The notes: generated by a model not told the origin, from the sequence alone. Positions 42,086-49,345 are shown, counted from the stretch's first letter. The stretch: 64,000 nt of DNA from Megalonaias nervosa (GCA_016617855.1 JAECUM010000819.1:1-64000), one strand, 5' to 3'. Numbers and translations: made by a program.

Positions 42086-42270
42086 TACTGACCTACACAC
42101 ACACACCTCTCTCTGTTTATATTTTGTTGAATATTACTATTCTTGCAGGTGGATCAGTGGTAATTGATCCGTCATCGACTGACATCATAGTGGCTGGTGG
42201 AGTTGGAAGATTGCTTCCATCAGTGATAGCTGCTGCGGTCTTTCTCACAATCATTGCATTTTTATCATAG
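2274..42270 (+). CDS. Cont: Contactin-like GPI-anchored adhesion protein, C-terminal half (9 exons)
   Basis: Joined exons are 2274-2423, 2806-2900, 4313-4402, 6071-6221, 11732-11853, 16395-16581, 36009-36124, 39954-40131 and 42149-42270. They give 1,211 nt, or 403 residues to the TAG stop. Residues 1-50 close one FN3 domain. Residues 51-162, 163-265 and 266-363 are complete FN3 domains, and 364-403 are a GPI-signal tail. Family marks are YEVKVRPYNQFGIGPES and SAED in the second FN3, AYPYNSTAVLVTW in the third, and APSMYPTEIYVYS with TWRGV in the fourth. Contactins carry Ig domains followed by four FN3 domains and a GPI anchor, and act in axon and glial junction adhesion. The Ig part must lie left of the window. 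Introns are phase 1 between domains and phase 0 within them, which supports every join. A neuroglian/L1 protein is excluded because the chain ends in a hydrophobic tail without a cytoplasmic region. Confidence 0.9.
2424..2805 (+). other. Intron with GA microsatellite
   Basis: This intron holds a (GA)n run at about 2435-2482, then CTT and ATT runs to 2545. Nothing else was recognised. Confidence 0.85.
2806..2900 (+). CDS. Cont: Contactin-like exon 2: start of second FN3 domain
   Basis: The acceptor is ttttaacag and the donor gtaaat. Phase 1 in, phase 0 out. It encodes TVYQTPGGAPPVPPDSV, a glycine-rich stretch, and LTITWK. The PP..P...V pattern and the conserved Trp mark the A-B strands of an FN3 domain. 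The run of five glycines is unusual and is discussed as a finding. Confidence 0.88.
3128..3440. repeat. Degenerate ~54-bp tandem repeat
   Basis: About five to six diverged copies of a unit containing 'cagtggcaaatattataga' and 'tcacatacaagcatgtat'. The two central copies are almost identical and the outer ones are eroded. Confidence 0.8.
4013..4106. repeat. (AC)n microsatellite, about 94 bp
   Basis: An uninterrupted AC dinucleotide run of about 47 copies. Confidence 0.97.
4313..4402 (+). CDS. Cont: Contactin-like exon 3: middle of second FN3 domain
   Basis: The acceptor is cttaatttcag and the donor gtgact. Phase 0 on both sides. It reads PLPHEDWGGPWVAYTVYWR and then SQADGKWSE. The PLP.EDW.G....Y.VYWR pattern is typical of the C strand of the second contactin FN3 domain. 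Confidence 0.9.
4403..6070 (+). other. Intron, no element recognised
   Basis: It contains a 14-base C-run near 4803 and a short direct duplication near 5180-5235 ('aattctgtgacgtcaagtgt' and a near copy). A weak exon-like stretch at 5297-5398 was tested and rejected. Confidence 0.75.
6071..6221 (+). CDS. Cont: Contactin-like exon 4: end of second FN3 domain
   Basis: The acceptor is ttaaacacag and the donor gtgagt. Phase 0 in, phase 1 out. It contains EFYYLRYEVKVRPYNQFGIG and SVIFSAED, the most characteristic contactin stretch in the window (YEVKV...N..G.GP.S......SAED). It joins directly to exon 3 in frame. Confidence 0.93.
6222..7372 (+). other. Intron segment, nothing recognised
   Basis: AT-rich intron sequence before the 42-bp array. 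No coding, RNA or transposon signal was seen. Confidence 0.7.
7373..7702. repeat. ~42-bp tandem repeat
   Basis: About eight copies of a unit containing 'aatcaaagggagtttgacat' followed by 'aagactgggttggttgg'. It ends about 60 bp before the TIR element that starts at 7766. Confidence 0.9.
7766..9689. mobile_element. Non-autonomous TIR transposon, TA target duplication (Tigger/pogo type)
   Basis: The left end 'cagtgtgaccccgctata' (7766-7783) is repeated as a perfect 18-bp inverted copy at 9672-9689. TA dinucleotides flank both ends (7764-7765 and 9690-9691). The subterminal regions of both ends carry the motif 'tataacacgg' or close variants in several copies. The TA duplication and CAG start fit the Tc1/mariner superfamily, pogo/Tigger branch (established pattern). 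No transposase reading frame was recognised inside, so it is probably an internally deleted, non-autonomous copy of 1,924 bp. Confidence 0.85.
9879..10107. repeat. 32-bp tandem repeat
   Basis: Seven nearly identical copies of the unit 'cagatatacctgctctcaga' plus 'ctgatggattga'. The near identity suggests recent expansion. Confidence 0.95.
10108..11731 (+). other. Intron segment, nothing recognised
   Basis: AT-rich sequence up to the acceptor of exon 5. No coding or repeat structure could be supported. Confidence 0.7.
11732..11853 (+). CDS. Cont: Contactin-like exon 5: first half of third FN3 domain
   Basis: The acceptor is catttaacag and the donor gtaaat. Phase 1 in, phase 0 out. It encodes PIGVATNVMAYPYNSTAVLV, TWDITPNVRENMKG and LLGYQ. 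YNST is a conserved N-glycosylation sequon position in this family, and W....R....G.L.GY is the usual C strand approach. Confidence 0.92.
11854..13600 (+). other. Intron segment, nothing recognised
   Basis: Between exon 5 and the inverted-repeat element. The open stretch at 12706-13032 has no recognisable motif and ordinary intron composition. Confidence 0.7.
13630..14850. mobile_element. Long-inverted-repeat (foldback-like) element, about 1.2 kb
   Basis: The left arm contains 'gtttactatgaggtgctgta' near 13651 and 'aaaagctggtccaatc' shortly after. The right arm holds the inverted counterparts 'ggaccagctcttgtctgct' and 'cctcatagtttac' around 14793-14832. Each arm also carries several ~50-bp sub-repeats ('gttgaaattttaatgtcat', 'tgttgaattac'), which run forward in the left arm and reversed in the right. 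The centre (about 14210-14480) is single copy. Exact ends and target duplication could not be fixed by eye. Class (MITE or foldback DNA transposon) is inferred from structure only. Confidence 0.65.
14851..16394 (+). other. Intron segment with TA microsatellite
   Basis: Nothing recognised except a (TA)n tract with TATC interruptions at about 16317-16364. It is followed by a T-run just before the exon 6 acceptor. Confidence 0.75.
16395..16581 (+). CDS. Cont: Contactin-like exon 6: second half of third FN3 domain
   Basis: The acceptor is ctgctgcag and the donor gtaagt. Phase 0 in, phase 1 out. It reads VNYWEKFG, then GLKPDTWYTVNVQVLNTAGM, then GPISE and RTYKR. The L.PDT.Y.V.V...N.AG.GP.S motif closes the FN3 domain. 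A TA microsatellite and a T-run form the sequence upstream of the acceptor. Confidence 0.92.
16582..18484 (+). other. Start of 19.4-kb intron, nothing recognised
   Basis: AT-rich sequence between exon 6 and the DIRS-like element. No coding or transposon structure was seen. Confidence 0.7.
18485..18652. repeat. Left inverted terminal repeat of DIRS-like element
   Basis: Contains 'taccttaggagaactactac', 'ccctccctggttaaaa' and 'gttatctgcccacctttgtg'. The reverse complement of 23990-24147 matches it over about 160 bp with scattered differences. Confidence 0.8.
20840..21600 (+). pseudogene. DIRS-like reverse transcriptase relic
   Basis: Frames opening near 20840 read VGGWLEFFIAKWNKI, the usual start of DIRS-type RT domains (GGRL..F...W..I). 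Next is FCFYSRLFMVPKA, then NQFIHAS, then FKDAILCIPI in place of the D.K.AY..VPI motif that carries the first catalytic aspartate. VNKDRSD and HFVHLGMEFSTHK follow. The YxDD box was not found and is probably destroyed. Several frameshifts break the domain. Confidence 0.75.
21825..22440 (+). pseudogene. DIRS-like RNase H and connecting region relic
   Basis: The stretch from about 21828 reads VCLDESTEELGAHLP, GAWSSEKWHLHINILENKA and GKRVLILSNNSTLV before a stop at 22038. The first catalytic Asp (DES) and the Glu of LHINILE are present. The later Asp of the usual SDNST motif is Asn here. Downstream, around 22245-22440, other frames read FATRGNAKHPTFVSPALDP and AVDALSIDWNGLDTYAYDP, which are highly typical of the segment between RNase H and recombinase in DIRS-like elements. 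Confidence 0.8.
22780..23650 (+). pseudogene. DIRS-like tyrosine recombinase relic
   Basis: STIKGYRYCLTIADTLHQHG at about 22800 is the N-terminal SAM-like part. VMAGGISEMYALSGD near 23065 corresponds to the box with the first catalytic Arg, which is lost here. VQALKYYLKRIEPLR lies near 23270 and DISVQTLSSRINRVIYSA near 23355. LAQEIIAVTTNITFEQNFS near 23455 stands for the H..R box (AHEIR), with both key residues changed. VIIQACG and LPQFLSD cover the region around the Tyr nucleophile. The loss of catalytic residues shows it is inactive. Confidence 0.8.
23990..24147. repeat. Right inverted terminal repeat of DIRS-like element
   Basis: Inverted counterpart of 18485-18652, with 'aggtgggcagataatg', 'ttttaacctgggaggga' and 'agttctccaaaggtaat'. 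The foldback-like region starts immediately after it. Confidence 0.8.
26163..27743. mobile_element. Non-autonomous TIR transposon with TA target duplication
   Basis: The left end 'caccactccctcgataact' (26163 on) is mirrored by 'gagttatcaagggagtggtg' ending at 27743, with one mismatch in the first 19 bases. TA dinucleotides flank both ends (26161-26162 and 27744-27745). The left subterminal region carries further 'gataactcg' and 'tataacgcgg' motifs, and the latter recalls the 7766-9689 element. No transposase frame was recognised. The 1,581-bp element probably belongs to the same pogo/Tigger group (inference). Confidence 0.82.
27819..27864. repeat. (TTA)n microsatellite
   Basis: About 15 copies of the trinucleotide following an 'aataaagtcttta' sequence. 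Confidence 0.95.
28065..28205. repeat. Dispersed repeat block typical of mollusc genomes
   Basis: Contains 'ggcggccagtattaatggtg', 'gaggaagaaccctggaaaac' and 'accaccgaccc'. Blocks with this 'taatggtggaggaag...aaccaccgacc' wording are, from memory, abundant in mollusc genomes. That recollection could not be checked here, so the call is tentative. Confidence 0.45.
29241..32270 (+). other. Intron segment with a short 30-bp array
   Basis: Apart from the array at 30883-31010 and a triple 'agccacctagcc' near 31980, nothing was recognised. The open stretches here have no protein motif. Confidence 0.7.
30883..31010. repeat. 30-bp tandem repeat, about 4 copies
   Basis: The unit is 'ttgcatacacaccaagcaac' followed by 'atcaaatgta', with small variations ('acccagcaacact', 'accaagtgatatt'). 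Confidence 0.9.
32275..32935. repeat. 42-bp minisatellite, open on both strands
   Basis: About 15 copies of a unit containing 'aagtatccattgctatgcac' and 'agtgataaagtgcttgtatc'. Because 42 is a multiple of three and the unit has a stop-free frame on each strand, both strands show open frames of more than 200 codons, with 14-residue repeats (CLYHKYPLLCTVIK on plus). No splice or gene context supports coding. Confidence 0.95.
33340..33413. other. Short spacer between arrays
   Basis: Single-copy AT-rich sequence leading into the 56-bp array. Together with 32936-33339 it shows no recognisable feature. Confidence 0.6.
33414..34605. repeat. 56-bp minisatellite array, about 21 copies
   Basis: The unit is 'taacattagccatatcacag', 'tactttattttgtattcttc' and 'cacttgctgttaatga'. 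Variants (tattac/tatcac, attcat/attctt, aattgc/acttgc) recur in the same order, which points to higher-order duplication of blocks of several units. Confidence 0.96.
34606..36008 (+). other. End of 19.4-kb intron with TG/TA microsatellite
   Basis: Contains (TG)n(TA)n with TATC interruptions at about 35304-35372. The open stretch 35548-35829 has no recognised motif. Confidence 0.75.
36009..36124 (+). CDS. Cont: Contactin-like exon 7: first half of fourth FN3 domain
   Basis: The acceptor is tcaattgcag and the donor gtaaga. Phase 1 in, phase 0 out. It encodes APSMYPTEIYVYS, VRVTWRGV and ETLEGYT, matching the family pattern AP..YP..V.V.S.....V.V.WRG......E....GY. It follows a 19.4-kb intron. Confidence 0.92.
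36125..38915 (+). other. Intron segment
   Basis: Holds the small hairpin at 36403-36528 and, before it, two near copies of 'gaacacaggaaactgtgtat' at about 36298-36360. The rest is unremarkable AT-rich sequence. Confidence 0.7.
36403..36528. mobile_element. Small MITE-like hairpin, 126 bp
   Basis: The first 19 bases, 'aggttactgcatttgtatg', return as a perfect inverted copy 'catacaaatgcagtaacct' at 36510-36528. 'tttat' occurs next to both ends. This is the plan of a miniature inverted-repeat element. The family is unknown. Confidence 0.65.
38918..39640. repeat. Purine-rich tandem repeat array, ~40-bp unit
   Basis: Diverged copies of 'gacagcaaatgaagtgggg' followed by 'agactgaggaacaatgaaag'. 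The plus strand is strongly purine-rich and the minus strand pyrimidine-rich over about 720 bp. Long open frames on the minus strand are a by-product of this composition. Confidence 0.9.
39896..39950. repeat. (TTA)n microsatellite forming a polypyrimidine tract
   Basis: ATT/TTA repeats run to within a few bases of the acceptor 'atctcag' of contactin-like exon 8. Confidence 0.93.
39954..40131 (+). CDS. Cont: Contactin-like exon 8: second half of fourth FN3 domain
   Basis: The acceptor is attattatctcag and the donor gtaatg. Phase 0 in, phase 1 out. It begins LRYWPFTEDI and contains NTVYELRIFAVSRGGDG and VFFTRG. The Y.LR..A.S.GGDG pattern is typical of the last contactin FN3 domain. The polypyrimidine tract is a (TTA)n microsatellite. 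Confidence 0.9.
40383..40850 (+). pseudogene. mariner-family transposase relic (helix-turn-helix region)
   Basis: Two overlapping frames read RFNNFKDGPESIEDGLYYGR followed by P, and, after a shift, CVRWVLHLLTADQRKIWVE and IIKQLLAKYEKM. These match the part of mariner transposases with the pattern F..GRES..D..R.GRP and the later RWVPRLLT..Q......S..LL..YE. The catalytic part with the D,D34D residues is missing: the frame ends before it and Penelope-like sequence follows. Inactive fragment. Confidence 0.75.
40866..41590 (+). pseudogene. Penelope-like element fragment with GIY-YIG endonuclease
   Basis: The 193-codon open stretch (40878-41459) reads RIPFILTYHPDNPNVGKI, AHWRPKNHKDILVRV, GPCGDKRCKTCEHM (the cysteine motif ahead of the nuclease) and NVIYLIMYKICGLQYVRETE followed by RINLHRSDW (the GIY-YIG core). 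After a frameshift at about 41445 it continues GHTFSDITLIAIAHNPNW and KESYWIHHL, then, after another shift, RTLKPSGLNQ. This order is that of the C-terminus of Penelope-like retroelements. No reverse transcriptase precedes it, so the copy is 5'-truncated, as is common for this class. It is inactive. Confidence 0.85.
41591..42148 (+). other. Element tail and (AT)n microsatellite before terminal exon
   Basis: Between the Penelope-like fragment and the last contactin-like exon. 'tttgaaaaaggctcattaag' at about 41944 may be part of the element's 3' tail (inference). (AT)n occupies about 42028-42081. Confidence 0.55.
42149..42270 (+). CDS. Cont: Contactin-like terminal exon: GPI-anchor signal
   Basis: The acceptor is attcttgcag. 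Phase 1 in, stop TAG at 42268-42270. It encodes GGSVVIDPSSTDIIVAGG, a short linker, and then the hydrophobic tail LLPSVIAAAVFLTIIAFLS at the very C-terminus. A small-residue region followed by a terminal hydrophobic segment without charged residues after it is the plan of a GPI-attachment signal. The attachment residue is probably one of the Ser, Ala or Gly residues before the tail (inference). Confidence 0.88.
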
Positions 42271-42660
42271 AATCTTCATCCTTACACAGAGAATATTTTT
42301 AATGATTACTCAGTTTTTTTCATAGATTAGAAATATTTACTATTGTCCACAAAACATTTCATCAACATTATTACTGTAATACAGGGTTCTCTAAATGTAT
42401 CACATGCCCTTTAAGATTACTGATGTATCATATTCTGTAACATGGATTATTTTTTGTGGTATTTTATTTTTGCTGTATTCATTCTCAGAATGTCAGTGAA
42501 AAATTTAATGAAACCCAATAACAGGGAAGTAATCAAGTTTGACAGAAAGTAGAATGAAATGAAATCTTCCAGATGATATCTCAAGATAGCCATTGCAAAA
42601 AAATGGAAATGCATAGTGAACAGTTATATAGTAAATTTGTTCACCTCATTGTAGGAATAT

Positions 42661-42692
<32 letters not shown>

Positions 42693-43270
42693 TTAATGTT
42701 TCATGGAGAGATTGTAAAACTCTATTCAGATAAAAATTATAATTTTATACTTATATCAGCTTAAATTTGAATTTCTTGTTATATGCTGGTCCACTTCAGT
42801 ATTAACTCACCTCTACTAGGAGAGCTACTGCACTACCCAGAAATCATGCAATTGTAAAGGCTTATATACATGTACAGACTAACCTCATCTCACCTGTTTG
42901 TTATTACTGGGTTCTATACAAGTGATTAGAGTAGTTTTGTTGCGCCTACCTTCTTGGGAGGGGGTGGTGGTGTTGGGGAATAACGTGGTACTTACATGTA
43001 CATTATTTGTAAATTCTTTCCTACATTCCTTGCATTTCCATCAGGATTTTTGCACACTCTGTTCTTACTACTGTACTTGGAATAATGAACTTAATGAGAG
43101 GTTACATTTGACGAGTACTATCCTCAGAAATAGGTAGGTCACTCTAACCCATAATCAATGCTTCAGTGACTTTGGTTACATTTTGTGCATAAAGTTCACT
43201 TTTTGAGCTCACTTCATCATAATATCATCAAATAAGATGATTGCACTTATTTTTAACGAATGTAACTGTA
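42271..43270 (+). other. Probable 3' untranslated region and spacer
   Basis: Sequence after the contactin-like stop codon. No strong polyadenylation signal could be assigned. An ATC microsatellite lies at about 42660-42691. The transcript end is unknown. Confidence 0.5.
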
Positions 43271-43450
43271 ACCTATATTTTAAAATTGTAATGGCTTTAG
43301 TAAAGATTGTGTGTATATGTCTCATTTAGTACCTATATTTTAAAATTGTAATGGCTTTAGTGAAGATTGTGTGTATATGTCTCATTTAGTACCTATATTT
43401 TAAAATTGTAATGGCTTTAGTAAAGATTGTGTGTATATGTCTCATTTAGT
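43271..43450. repeat. 60-bp unit in three copies
   Basis: Three almost identical head-to-tail units start 'acctatattttaaaattgta' and end 'tgtctcatttagt'. There is one A/G difference in the middle copy, indicating a recent triplication. Confidence 0.97.
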
Positions 43451-43479
43451 ACCACACCCAATTTAACAAAAAGGTCACT

Positions 43480-44290
43480 GTGACCATCAGTTCACATTTT
43501 CTAGCCTAGGTACAAATTTTCCTGTAGCTCACAACCACATAGATTTGTTTGCATCCATAATGTTGAGTTTGTGGTGAAAAGACAGAAGTTAAAGGCCAGA
43601 GTGACAGAAAAAACAAAGTAGATTCCATATGATTATGCAGATTGTGCATCACATGTTGGGACTGAACTTAATGGATAGCTTGCACTTGTGGTAAGAAAAA
43701 GCCTATTGATTTAAGGTCAAAGGTCAAGGTCATTAAGATTAAAATAGGAAAAGAGAACAGTGGTTTCTACACAATAACGTTAGTTCTATGTATCATATAC
43801 AGACCAAACTCTGTGGATGACTTGCACTTTGGATAATGAAGAACTATTTCAAATGGAGGAGTGATGGTGGTGTCAAAAGGTGAAAGTTCATGGTCTTTGT
43901 GACAAGAAGAAATTTTTTTCTGAAAAGCATACCAGTCCTAGTCCATATACCTTCATCAAATTTGTGGAAGGATGGGTAAGAAAGGTGTTTTGTAGAATAA
44001 CTTGTTTGAGAGTATTTAAGTTCATAGAGCAAACTATGTAGATGTATTCAAGGCTATATTAAAAAGCCTATCGAGTCTTGAATCTGGAGATCAGAGGTCA
44101 CATTCATTATAAATCTAATAAGAAAATATTGGTTTCTGCACAGTAACTTTAGTTCAAGACCGCATACCTTGGCCAAAGAACCAGGTCAGTAATTTCTATT
44201 GGTGTCCACACAGAGAAGGTATAAAGGTCCAGGTTATTGAGACCCATTAGTCAGTAATTTCTATTTAAGGTTTACAGAGAGAAGGTCTGG
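43480..44290. repeat. Diverged dispersed repeat ('aaggtcaaaggtcaaggtca')
   Basis: The segment repeats similar phrases at about 200-400 bp spacing: 'aaggtcaaaggtcaaggtca', 'gtggtttctacacaataacg' and 'ttggtttctgcacagtaact'. It looks like an old, eroded tandem or dispersed family. Similar wording is, from memory, common in mollusc genomes. Confidence 0.5.
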
Positions 44291-44817
44291 CATTATAATG
44301 GTACTCTAATTGGTTTATTTGTTTAAAAAAAAAATGGACAAAACGTTTCAATGTCATGGTTACTTCAGTCTGAATTATTTTCTGCATGATAGTTTATGTC
44401 TACAATGGTTACTGGACTACCAACAACTTTGTTTATGTTAGGTAAGTAATCATTGATTTATACTGGTTTGTAACAAATTTGGAATGCATTTTTAGTGAAT
44501 TTTGAACATTGCAAATATAAGAAATATAATAAAATTAAAATATAGTTGTTTCTTTACATACTGAAAATATGAACATTTTTTAATCTTAGTTTTTTCATTT
44601 TCACCAGACATTTAAAATGCAAAATTTAGTCAATGGATACACACATTTGCATTCACTATTGTAGTATTGGTTGTGATGCTACCCCAAAGATGTTTTGCTT
44701 TGATTGAAATTACCCCACTGACATTACTTGGTTTTTTGTCATAAATGAGTACTTTATTTTACAACTTCTAGTCTGTCTAGTTGTCTGCAATTGTGTTTAC
44801 ATGCTAAATACATAGTA

Positions 44818-46360
44818 CCATATTTACCGTATATATTGGGAAGCAATAAAATAATTTTTTCCTGTCCCAAAACTTATGGTGAAAGTTTTTTTCACCTCTG
44901 TCAGATGTCCTAAGACTTAAGAAACAAAATAAATTTGTGTTGAATTTGTGCTTTCCCCTTGCATGTTGCTACAAAATGGATAAACAAAACACTTATTTGA
45001 TAATAAAATGAAAGAAATTAACCTTGTATTGTTATCATATATTCCTTTTTTCATCATAAGCTTTAAAAAATAAAATATATCCACAAACTCTGTATATAGG
45101 CATAGGCATCCATACTGTAGCGTGTGTTGCTTATGTCCAATAACACATGGCACATTGTCCATTGACATGAACATTGAGAAACAAACCATGTCTGGTTGTA
45201 CTCAAAGGTTTAAATATGTTATCTAACTGAAAACTGGATCCAACAAAATCGCAAATGAGAGGGAAATAATCAACCGACTGCTTGAAGACAACTGCCATTC
45301 ACGCATGACATGGTGTTACCTGCGGACATCAGTGCCCGTTTGTATTAATTATAATGACAGATGCCAAGCAAACAGAAGCCCAGGTGGTGAATAAACACAA
45401 CTGGTAGTGAACAATAAACTCATTGTTTGAACTTACAGACAGGACATTAAAGACAAATGTTATTTTTATTACAAAGCAAGCCAACCTCAGAAGCTAACTT
45501 TGGATACTTTTAAGCTGACTTTTATTTTAAAAAGGATATCAATACAAAGGTTATTTTATTACATAGCAAGCCAACATTGGATGCTGCCTTTGGATTCTTT
45601 TAAGTGTGCAACTGTTTTTTAGTTGAATATACAAAGTTGGCTGAGATATTGAAGCTCACTTTGGTTCCTTTTCACCAGTATTCATGGGAATTTTGAAAAT
45701 AAATTAAAACAATGGAACAATTTTAAAGTGATACAATATAGTGCTTTGTTTATGGACATCGATGACCCAGCATCACCCAGAAGATGTGGAGAAAATAAAA
45801 TCATTTGATGAATTTGTGAATGCCAGAAAAGAAGAAGATGATTTCTCAGACAATATGATCATTAACATGGATGAAATTCTAGTGTACTTTAATCTCATTG
45901 CTTGACAGACTGATGATAAGATGTGGGTTAAAAGTGTGAGAATTAGCATGACTGGTGCAAATTTGAAAATAATCTGACTTTGGTCCTTGCAGTTTCCGCT
46001 TCCGGAGATGTGTTGCCTCTTATGATAATTTTTCATGGCATGAGAAAGCAAACAAGAATACTCATGCACCGAAAGAATGGATCATACGTGTGCAGGAGAA
46101 GGGTTGTGTTGACGGGATGATGCTGCAGTGGATTAAAGAGTTTTACCTCAAGTACACAGTTTTATATTTTTTAAAACAAAATTTCAGTTGGAGTGCATTT
46201 TCCGACATATAATTTTTTAATGATTTAAAAGGTGTCTCACAAATTACGACTTAAAAAAAACAATGCGTCCCAGAACATAACAGTTCACAAAAAATTACTT
46301 TAAAAATTAATGTATGGTGTTCCAACAAATATGATGCCCCAATATATAAGGTAAATATGG
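44818..46360 (+). mobile_element. pogo/Tigger-like DNA transposon with TIRs
   Basis: The left end 'ccatatttaccgtatatatt' (44818 on) is mirrored by 'aatatataaggtaaatatgg' ending at 46360, with one mismatch. TA dinucleotides flank both ends (44816-44817 and 46361-46362). A broken DDE transposase lies inside in the plus orientation. Length is 1,543 bp, shorter than full pogo/Tigger elements, and no N-terminal DNA-binding part was recognised, so it is internally deleted. Confidence 0.88.
45765..46160 (+). pseudogene. pogo/Tigger-like DDE transposase relic
   Basis: The first frame reads EDVEKIKSFDEFVNARKEED followed by NMDEILVYFN, where D of NMDE is the first catalytic Asp, and stops. The next frame has AVSASGDVLPLMIIFHG and the third APKEWIIRVQEKGCVDGMML followed by QWIKEFYLKY. 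The order NMDET..YF, then SA.GD.LPP..IF.G, then V...EK.WM....M..W is the central DDE domain of pogo/Tigger transposases. Two frameshifts and stops make it non-functional. The C-terminal catalytic Asp region is absent. Confidence 0.85.
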
Positions 46361-46362
46361 TA

Positions 46363-47028
46363 TTACAAAATTCCATTAATTTTGATTAGGGAAATCTAAT
46401 GTACAATTGAAAATGTAAATAAGACTGACTAGTTATATGAAAACATACAGTATGAGTACACGTCACTATATCCAATCAAGAATGGTAAGTATATAATTTT
46501 TTTATATAATTGTAAGATATTAAATGTAAAGTTATCACTGGCTCATGATTGAAATTGCTGTATTAAGTATAGGCACAATATTACAGAGTACAAGAAGTAT
46601 ACAAAACAAGAAATATATATAGCATGGCAGTATCTCAACATAATTACAAGACATAATTCAGGTTTTGCAATATCAAACTTAAGAACCTTATAAATGCAAA
46701 TCATTTATATTTTTTGTAAGGTATACTGTTTACTTCTAAATAGATGGAAGTTATAATGAAGGAATGTTAGCAGTGCCATTTGTTGAGTTGTTTTCTGGAC
46801 CAGGATCTGAATAGTAAATCTTTTAGTATTAATCAGGGAATTGTGAACTTTGAAGAAGTTGTATTTACAGTATTGTAAGCTCTGTAATTATATTTTAATT
46901 GTTTAATATCTTTAGTCATCAAATTGAAGCATTTCATTTTACAATTAGCGTATAACTCAGAAGTTGATAAATACTTGTATCACCATCTTGCCTCATTTCT
47001 CCAGAAGATTTTATATGTTTTGCATGCA

Positions 47029-47088
<60 letters not shown>

Positions 47089-48950
47089 ATATAACATGGC
47101 TTTTAAAGTGTTGGTATAAAGCAATTTGATATACCAATACTGTTGGTATATCAAATTATGATCCACCCATGGCGCATTATTACACTTATGTCACATTGTT
47201 TCAAAGATAGGTTGTCACTGCTATATGAATTTACACTGGTTAATCATTAATGACATTAGAAAACAATGAAAAATACATTAACAATCCCCATTTTCTAAAT
47301 GAATTAAATGTTCTACACAATTTCAGTGAATTCCTTTCAGCTTTCCCTTTCATCCCCCCTCTCTCACATAAGTTGGGGACAAAATGCATGGAAACCTGTA
47401 GAGTGGGAGAGAAAAAGAATATGAGCTTGATAAAACCATTCAAACAAAAATAACAAAGAGAGAGTCAGCTTCATTTGCTGCGTAACAAATTCATCACTCT
47501 CCAGTTTGCTAATATCTAGTCACTCTGAAATACGACTGATAAAAGACATGTTTTACTCTAATATACAAGATATTTATTGAGTAAAATTGAGCACGGCGTA
47601 CATTTTATTTTGAAAAGAGTGGGTAGAGTTCTGTGCAAGAGTGTTCTTTGCCATTATTGTCAGCCTGTGTAGTCCTCTCCTGGTCTGAATAGTTAAGAAA
47701 TATTTTGAAAAAGGAGTTGAAGTTTTACAATGCAGTGTAATCCTGTAATATCATACGCAGAAAGACAAAAATACTCTGATTATCAAATGCATTTGTATCC
47801 AATTTTAGTCTGTTTATATTGAAGAGTTTGATAGATAGTTCTTGTATCATGTTATAGAAATTAGGAACATCCTCGTATCTTTCCCACTTTTGAGAAGAGA
47901 CTCCAGGGTAATTGTAGTTTTACTTCCCAAATCTACTGACACATCGTCTAGTCTGTGTCCAATACGTACTGAACAAACATGAGGATTAACCATGTAAGAT
48001 TACATAGGTATGTAATAAATAGTATATCAATGCATGAACATGTCTTATAATCTGTAACAAAGGCCCATCCCTGTAAATGAAGATAAAAGGAAAGTTGAGG
48101 CATAAAATGTCTGACACATATTTTCAAGGGAGGTAATTCTGACTGGTCTTGAAACAACTATATTTAAAAGAATAAGTATTACTTGATTTTAAACGATGAG
48201 TACCCATATCCATGAGGTAACAGCACGTGTTAATGAAATGGAGCAGACTGTATGAATTTGAAATGCCTTTGATTACTGTTTACTCGACAACTAAAACTTG
48301 ATACATCACATATGTAGGATCAAATAGACAGCCTTAAAATTACAAAAACATCAGGAATTAAGAGAAGCTGTATCTAAAACCAATATTCATTCAACTCTTT
48401 TACCAGGTACATGATGAAATCTGATTTATATGGTTTCAAAATTATTTGAATATTGATCAAAGAATGTCTGAATTGCTTGTAATTCAGATTGACATTCATA
48501 TTAAACAAGTAGAATGCATAGTACATAGGTAGACACATGGGTACATAGGTAGATACAGTAGTTAAGCGGAAGGATGGATAATAGTTAGGCTGGCACATCG
48601 ATAAATTGGCAGGCACATAACTGCCTGTACTCAGTTGCGCAGCTGCTAACGAAAATTTTGACAAGAAAAAAAATGCATTTCAAACCAATTATTTTAAATA
48701 TTTGTTAGTATTGTAAATCAACCTTGGTATGAGAAAAATCACTCCATCATTTCATGACTGGTGTTTACATGGAATATACGCTATCACCCTGAACACCTAC
48801 TAGCGGCAGGGTGTAACCCCTTCCCACACCCTCCCCCTCTCGTCGCTACGCAATAAGAGGAAGGCTTTCCTCTTGCCATACTTATATATACTTGCATATA
48901 ATGAAACTTGGTCTAGGTGCACACCTGATTGGTAGATGCTTCGGTGAAAG
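46363..48950. other. Intergenic spacer with (TA)n microsatellite
   Basis: Contains (TA)n at about 47030-47084. It probably includes the 3' untranslated region of the minus-strand thyroglobulin-domain gene, but no signal could be assigned. Confidence 0.65.
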
Positions 48951-49345
48951 GATGGGTATTAGGTTGGCGCATGGATACACTAGTCGATGGTTAGGTGGAA
49001 GGATGGTATTAGATAGGTAAGCACATGGATACATTGGTCGATGGTTAGGTGGAAGGATGGGTATTAGATAGGTAGGGATATGGATACATTGGTCGATGAT
49101 TAGGTGGAAGGATGGGTATTAGATAGGTAAGCACATGGATACATTGGTCGATGGTTAGGTGGAAGGATGGTATTAGATAGGTAAGCACATGGATACATTG
49201 GTCGATGGTTAGGTGGAAGGATGAGTATTAGATAGGCAGGGATATGGATACATTGGTCGATGGTTAGGTGGAAGGATGGATATTAGATAGGTAGGCATAT
49301 AGATACATTGGTAGATGTTTAGGTGGAAGGATGGATAATAGATAC
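48525..49345. repeat. ~55-bp minisatellite (with degenerate left part)
   Basis: From about 48955 there are seven or eight copies of a unit with 'cacatggatacattggtcga', 'tggttaggtggaaggatgg' and 'attagatagg'. Degenerate relatives ('gtacataggtagatacagta') appear already at 48525-48615. It ends about 45 bp before the stop codon of the thyroglobulin-domain gene, within its probable 3' untranslated region. Confidence 0.9.

Noticed and set aside
44845..44850. AATAAA as the contactin polyadenylation signal.
   Set aside because: It lies inside the left end of the pogo/Tigger-like element, 2.6 kb after the stop. It is possible but not supportable from sequence alone.
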